This document shows, one piece after another, positions 9,594 through 12,812 of a DNA stretch of 12,812 nucleotides (positions are counted from its first letter, which is position 1; each line of letters begins with the position of its first letter). The position numbers and the translations under genes were made by a program. Source of the DNA: DATKSS01 sp049582065 (GTDB lineage: Bacteria > Chloroflexota > Dormibacteria > Dormibacterales > Dormibacteraceae); contig JBAUTF010000061.1 of assembly GCA_049582065.1 (NCBI GenBank), positions 1 through 12,812 on the forward strand, written 5' to 3'. The notes below the pieces were generated by a model that did not search any database, was not told where the DNA came from, and saw nothing but the letters and a program-made list of their open reading frames with translations.

Positions 9594-11807
9594 TCACATG
9601 GCGAGCGTGATCGTCCCCTCCTGGTCGGTGCGAAGGACGTTCGCCGGAAAGCCGGTCGCCAGCCTGCCAGAACCCCGCGAAGCGACCAGCTGAGTGGCGG
9701 CCGTGACGGCGACACGGTCGAGATCCGGGGACAGCAGGCTGCGGCCACCGTTGGGAAGCAAAAGGTAGGTGCACGGCCCACGCACCCGCGCCGCGGCGAT
9801 GGTCTGGGCGTCGAGGTCGAGGTCGCTGAAATCGCACAGAGTGGTGCCATCGGGCGCCAACACGCGCAGGGCCATATCGGCGGCGCCGGGCAAGTCTCCT
9901 GGAGCACCCTGCTCCGGCGAGAGGACCTGAAGCTGGAAGCCCGCCACGGTCACGATCCCGCCGGCTCGCAACCGCTGGATCGAGGCGCCGCGCGCCGCCG
10001 ACTCGAGGGCGGCGGTGCGCCAGATGGTGCCTGTCAGGTCGGCGTCCGGGACCAACACGGAGCTCGCGGGACGGTCGAACCCGGCCAGGCCTCCCACATG
10101 GCCGAGCGACGGAGCGGTGATCACGATGGCGTCGAGCCGGGATTGCCAGGGCGGGAGCTGAGTGCCGAGCTCGTCGTTGAGCTTTTGCGGGCTTGGTCCG
10201 CCATCGATCAGGATGGCGCCCTGGGGTCCCCGCAACAGAACCGCCTGCCCGTCACCGACCGCCAGGACACTTGCCTGGACTGGGGCGTTTGCCCACATGA
10301 CCAGCGCGGCGCTCGAAATGAGGGTGGGAGCGGCGACAGCCGCCACAAGTGCGACTCCGCGGCGGCGGCCGGTCGTTTGGGCGCCTGCGATGCCAGGTCC
10401 GAGCGCGGAGTAGTACGCAACGCTGGCCCAGGTCGGGAACGTCGGAATCGAGATCGCAGCGGCCGGCGCACGAGCCAGGAGATAGGCGACCTGCTCGACG
10501 TAGGCCAGCAAACCGGTGATCGGTATGGCGGCCGATCGAGCGAGGTCGGGCAGGACTGAAAGTGGCCCGAGCAGGAGGCCGAACACGACCAGGACGGGAA
10601 GGATCGGAAGGGTCAGGGCGTTGGCGAAAGGCGCCACCGGAGACAGAACGTGAAAGTCGGTTGCCATCATCGGGAGAGTGCCAACCTGGGCCGCGCACGT
10701 CACGGCGAACGGCTCCCGCAGGAAGTGCGGCAAAAAGCGCAGACGCCTTTCGATCCCAGGCGTCAACAAGATGATGGCGGCCGTTCCCGCGAACGAGAGC
10801 TGGAACCCTACGTCCCAGGCCAACTCAGGATGCCAACCGAGCATTGCTGCGGCGGTGAATGCGAGGGTGGTCCAGACATGGGTTGGGCGGCCGAGGTGCG
10901 TGGCGGCGATCGCTATGCCACCCATTGCCGCGGCGCGAGTTGCGGCCGGGGTGGCTCCGCCCACCATCGCATAGAGCGCGATCAGGGCGAGAGCCGGCCA
11001 CGTGGCAAATCGCCCGAGCATCGGGTTGAGCGCACCCTGGACGAGGCGGGCGAAGACCGCCACCTTGAGCCCGCTCAGCACTAGGAGGTGAATTAGACCC
11101 GTCGCGATCAGCGCCTGCTGAAGAGCGGGCGGGATGCCCTGCCGAATCCCGAGCACGATGCCGAGCAAGACCGCCCCATGTGGCGCGGTCACGGCGTTAT
11201 CGAGCGCCACCGTGTAGTGCGAGCGCAACCAGGGGGGCAGGCCGGCTATCCCCGAACCCGTGGCTACCACATCCAGGGTGGTCGCCTGGACCTCGAGGTA
11301 GACATGTCGCTGCGCCAGATAGGCGCGCCGATCGAACGTGGGGAGGTCTCTCGGCAGGGTGAGCTTGCCGCTCGCCTGGACTTCGTCGCCGAAGGCCACC
11401 TCGGTCGGTCCCCGCCAGCGGACCATGAGGTTGCCGATCCCGCCGGCAAGACCAGCGGGCCGGGCAAAGCCGTCTGGCTCGACCAGCACCTCCACACCGC
11501 CGCCCGAGGGGCGAGGATCGTCGGCGACGTGGCCGGACAGAGTGACGGTCTGTCCGGCCAGCGCGGCAGCGCGCGCGGGAGCCTGCGGATCGGCGGCGGG
11601 AAGCTCCGCCCTGCCCACCGCCAGGAGCGCCGCGGCGAGCGCCAACGCGATGACCGGCGGTCGCAGAAGCACCGCGAGGGCCAGGCAGGGAACCGCCAGT
11701 CCGATTGCGATCGCCCCCAACATCGGTTGATAGGGCGCGACAACGACCGCCATCGCAAGCGCGGCGCACCAGGACAGCGCGATGACGAGGCCCGGCAGTC
11801 GAGTCAC
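9594..11807 (-). CDS. comEC: ComEC/Rec2-type DNA uptake channel with degenerate metallo-beta-lactamase domain
   Basis: Inner-membrane channel that passes single-stranded DNA into the cytoplasm in natural transformation; 737 residues. Order: N-terminal membrane helices (about 5-65), DUF4131/OB-like extracellular region (about 80-180), Competence domain with multiple helices (about 205-505) holding GIRQGIPPALQ (220-230), HLLVLSGLKVAV (240-251) and DVGFQLSFAG (332-341), then a C-terminal metallo-beta-lactamase-like domain (about 512-737). That last domain aligns by position (SVLAVGDGQAVLL, ILIDGG, LDAIVIT), but the HxxxDH-type motif reads TAPSLGH at 564-570 and the HHGS motif reads PNGGRS at 685-690, so the metal site appears lost. 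In the Competence domain the usual SG-x-H is SGLK. GTG 11807 overlaps the comEA stop as GTGA. Reading frame intact, so not a pseudogene. Confidence 0.95.
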   Translation of the reverse strand: MTRLPGLVIALSWCAALAMAVVVAPYQPMLGAIAIGLAVPCLALAVLLRPPVIALALAAALLAVGRAELPAADPQAPARAAALAGQTVTLSGHVADDPRPSGGGVEVLVEPDGFARPAGLAGGIGNLMVRWRGPTEVAFGDEVQASGKLTLPRDLPTFDRRAYLAQRHVYLEVQATTLDVVATGSGIAGLPPWLRSHYTVALDNAVTAPHGAVLLGIVLGIRQGIPPALQQALIATGLIHLLVLSGLKVAVFARLVQGALNPMLGRFATWPALALIALYAMVGGATPAATRAAAMGGIAIAATHLGRPTHVWTTLAFTAAAMLGWHPELAWDVGFQLSFAGTAAIILLTPGIERRLRFLPHFLREPFAVTCAAQVGTLPMMATDFHVLSPVAPFANALTLPILPVLVVFGLLLGPLSVLPDLARSAAIPITGLLAYVEQVAYLLARAPAAAISIPTFPTWASVAYYSALGPGIAGAQTTGRRRGVALVAAVAAPTLISSAALVMWANAPVQASVLAVGDGQAVLLRGPQGAILIDGGPSPQKLNDELGTQLPPWQSRLDAIVITAPSLGHVGGLAGFDRPASSVLVPDADLTGTIWRTAALESAARGASIQRLRAGGIVTVAGFQLQVLSPEQGAPGDLPGAADMALRVLAPDGTTLCDFSDLDLDAQTIAAARVRGPCTYLLLPNGGRSLLSPDLDRVAVTAATQLVASRGSGRLATGFPANVLRTDQEGTITLAM

Positions 11808-12382
11808 AGCGTCAGATAGCGCCTGGCGATCACGTAGTCGGCCTCGCTCATGCCGAGGATGTCGACCAGCTCACGCGTGTTCTGGAAACCGCCGTAGTTG
11901 GTCCGGTAGTCGATGCATTCCTGAGCGAACGCCTCGGTGAACCCCGGCACGGTTTCCAGCTCATCGAGCGTGGCGGTGTTGAGGTTGGTGCGTGTGATCA
12001 CCGTGCCCGACGTGGTCTTGGCAAACGGCACCTTGATCTGCTCGCCGTCCTTCAACCGGCCGGCCAGGTTGGGCAGCCGGGAGGCGTCCGCGTCTGGGCT
12101 CAGGCCGCCGGCCGCGGCCACGGCGTCGTATACGCGATCGCCGCGCGGAAGCCTGTAGAGCCCCGGGTTCGCCACCGCGCCGATGACGTCGACCAGCAGG
12201 CCGGCTGGAGGCGGGATGTCCAGCCCGGCGTTGGCGGGCGCGTTCTGGACCGCGCCGGGAGGCGTAGTGGCGAACGAGCTGTACGCGCGGGCACCTGCCA
12301 CGCCCCCGAGGGCGAGGGCCAGCGGGGCGGCGAGGAACAGCAGACGTTTCCAGCCGGGAACGAATCGGAGAGGCGAGCCCAC
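11804..12382 (-). CDS. comEA: ComEA-like DNA receptor (SLBB plus helix-hairpin-helix)
   Basis: Membrane-anchored double-stranded DNA receptor for transformation, 192 residues. Residues 12-30 form one hydrophobic anchor, then a Pro/Ala linker to about 60, an SLBB domain at about 62-119 (VDVIGAVANPGLYRLPRGDR, AVAAAGGL, LKDGEQIKVP) and a tandem helix-hairpin-helix domain at about 131-192 (TNLNTATLDELETVPGF, FAQECIDYRTNYGGF, ELVDILGMSEADY). The two hairpins read PGFT (146-149) and LGMS (176-179) where family members usually have GIG, so both second glycines are replaced. GTG 12382 is the best start before the anchor; no clear ribosome site is visible. No ComEB (dCMP deaminase) gene lies between comEA and comEC. 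Confidence 0.94.
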   Translation of the reverse strand: MGSPLRFVPGWKRLLFLAAPLALALGGVAGARAYSSFATTPPGAVQNAPANAGLDIPPPAGLLVDVIGAVANPGLYRLPRGDRVYDAVAAAGGLSPDADASRLPNLAGRLKDGEQIKVPFAKTTSGTVITRTNLNTATLDELETVPGFTEAFAQECIDYRTNYGGFQNTRELVDILGMSEADYVIARRYLTL

Positions 12383-12415
12383 GCGGTCGACGTTAGGTGG
12401 CGCCTGGCTGGTTGA

Positions 12416-12466
12416 GAACTCAGCCTGTTAAGACAGGCTTTCTCTTCTCCTCCGATCGGAACTCAG
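12416..12466. repeat. Direct repeat GAACTCAG flanking the hairpin
   Basis: GAACTCAG occurs at 12416-12423 and again at 12459-12466. The copies are 43 bases apart start to start, about four helical turns, in the same orientation, and bracket the hairpin upstream of comEA. This could be a paired protein-binding site, but an eight-base repeat can also arise by chance. Confidence 0.35.
12422..12439 (+). terminator. Hairpin with pyrimidine tail, terminator-like or operator
   Basis: AGCCTGT (12422-12428), loop TAAG, then ACAGGCT (12433-12439): a perfect seven-base-pair stem. It runs into a T-rich pyrimidine tract TTTCTCTT on the plus strand, the shape of an intrinsic terminator read rightward. No plus-strand gene ends just before it, so it could instead be a leader attenuator for the DinB-like gene, an operator for comEA, or a stop for antisense transcription into comEA. 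The structure is certain; the role is inference. Confidence 0.5.
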
Positions 12467-12493
12467 GGGCGATGTCGATCGAGGTATTCGCCC

Positions 12494-12812
12494 ATGCTAT
12501 GCGCGATGGAAGAGATGTGGCCAAGCGCCGCAGGATCGCAATTCGAGGTCGCGATCGAGATGCTGGGTAGCGCATTGCGCGAATGCCCTGAGGAGCTCTG
12601 GCGCGAGAGGCTGTGGCAGGACCAGACGATGCCTGGCTTCTCGGAATTCTGGTACGTGGCATACCACACCCTGTTCTGGCTCGACCTCTACCTCTCGGGA
12701 TCCCGCGAGGGATTCGCTCCCCCCGCTCCGTTTACCCTCGATGAGCTGGACCCAGCCGGGGTGCTGCCTCCCAGGGTGTATACGCGGGACGAGCTCGAAC
12801 GCTATCTCGCGC
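12494..12812 (+). CDS. DinB-like (YfiT/DinB superfamily) protein, 3' part cut by window edge
   Basis: The visible 106 residues resemble the start of a four-helix-bundle protein of the DinB superfamily (DinB_2-like), often metal-binding, function mostly unknown; this is not the DinB DNA polymerase IV. Seen: a first amphipathic helix (FEVAIEMLGSALRECPEELW, 17-36), then FWYVAYHTLFWLDLYLSGS (52-70) with His58 as a likely metal ligand, and the GFAPPAPFTLDEL stretch (73-85) followed by YTRDELERYLA. The chosen ATG 12494 has GAGG nine bases upstream. ATG 12506 and 12515 are in-frame alternatives. The remaining histidines would lie beyond the window, so the metal site cannot be checked. Divergent from comEA; no visible link to competence. 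Confidence 0.8.
   Translation, partial: MLCAMEEMWPSAAGSQFEVAIEMLGSALRECPEELWRERLWQDQTMPGFSEFWYVAYHTLFWLDLYLSGSREGFAPPAPFTLDELDPAGVLPPRVYTRDELERYLA

Larger units (their letters stand above)
12383..12493. promoter_or_regulatory. comEA/DinB-like divergent intergenic region
   Basis: A 111-base gap between divergent starts, expected to hold both promoters. No convincing -35/-10 pair is seen on either strand. It contains the hairpin at 12422-12439 and the direct repeat GAACTCAG at 12416-12423 and 12459-12466. GAGG at 12481-12484 is the likely ribosome site for the downstream gene. A short open frame, 12472-12570, begins after AGGGG but resembles nothing and is probably chance. Confidence 0.45.

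Noticed and set aside
9500..9907. Extension of the holA frame upstream into comEC
   Set aside because: The frame stays open, but the extra residues lie out of frame within comEC and are Arg/Pro-rich nonsense. HolA proper begins near LLHGEERFLV.
12472..12570. Short open frame of 32 codons after AGGGG
   Set aside because: It has a better ribosome site than the DinB-like start but overlaps it in another frame, is Arg-rich at the end and resembles nothing. A frameshift at the DinB start cannot be excluded but is not supported.

Overview
The window is a gene-dense, GC-rich stretch of bacterial chromosome. Most third codon positions are G or C, and GTG or TTG start codons are common. It holds twelve recognisable protein genes; two are cut by the window edges. 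There are no RNA genes, insertion sequences, phage genes or CRISPR arrays, and no gene-free stretch longer than about 110 bases. The gene set points to a Gram-positive-type (monoderm, Terrabacteria) lineage: a MurT/GatD lipid II amidation pair, the glmU-prs order, and a comEA-comEC-holA block next to rpsT, as in Firmicutes. Base composition and protein style would suit Dormibacterota, Chloroflexota or Actinomycetota, but the phylum cannot be fixed from this sequence alone.

Layout from left to right. (1) Bases 1-2172, minus strand: glmU then prs, joined by a GTGA stop/start overlap; they make UDP-GlcNAc and PRPP. (2) Bases 2250-4793, plus strand: lon protease, divergent from glmU. Its basic C-terminal tail is encoded antisense to the end of gatD. 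(3) Bases 4690-8093, minus strand: a compact operon of gamma-carbonic-anhydrase-like gene, ispE, murT and gatD. The first two junctions are stop/start overlaps. IspE feeds isoprenoid (hence undecaprenyl carrier) synthesis, and MurT/GatD amidates the glutamate of lipid II, so three of the four genes fit cell-wall precursor supply. (4) Bases 8147-8557, plus strand: rpsT (S20) with an Ala/Lys/Pro-rich tail. It diverges from the operon across a short AT-rich promoter region. (5) Bases 8570-12382, minus strand: comEA, comEC and holA, that is DNA-uptake receptor, DNA channel and the DNA polymerase III delta subunit. (6) Bases 12494-12812, plus strand: the start of a DinB-like protein. A hairpin flanked by direct repeats lies between it and comEA.

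I did not find a wholly new multi-gene system. The most interesting signal is a set of ordinary genes with altered functional residues. ComEC keeps the shape of its metallo-beta-lactamase domain but has lost nearly all of the metal motifs. ComEA has lost the second glycine of both helix-hairpin-helix turns. GlmU has a changed metal ligand and a changed substrate-phosphate residue. The gamma-carbonic anhydrase has Glu for one zinc His. MurT has lost the fourth zinc-ribbon Cys. The antisense overlap between lon and gatD, and the two basic low-complexity tails (Lon and S20), are also worth a look.
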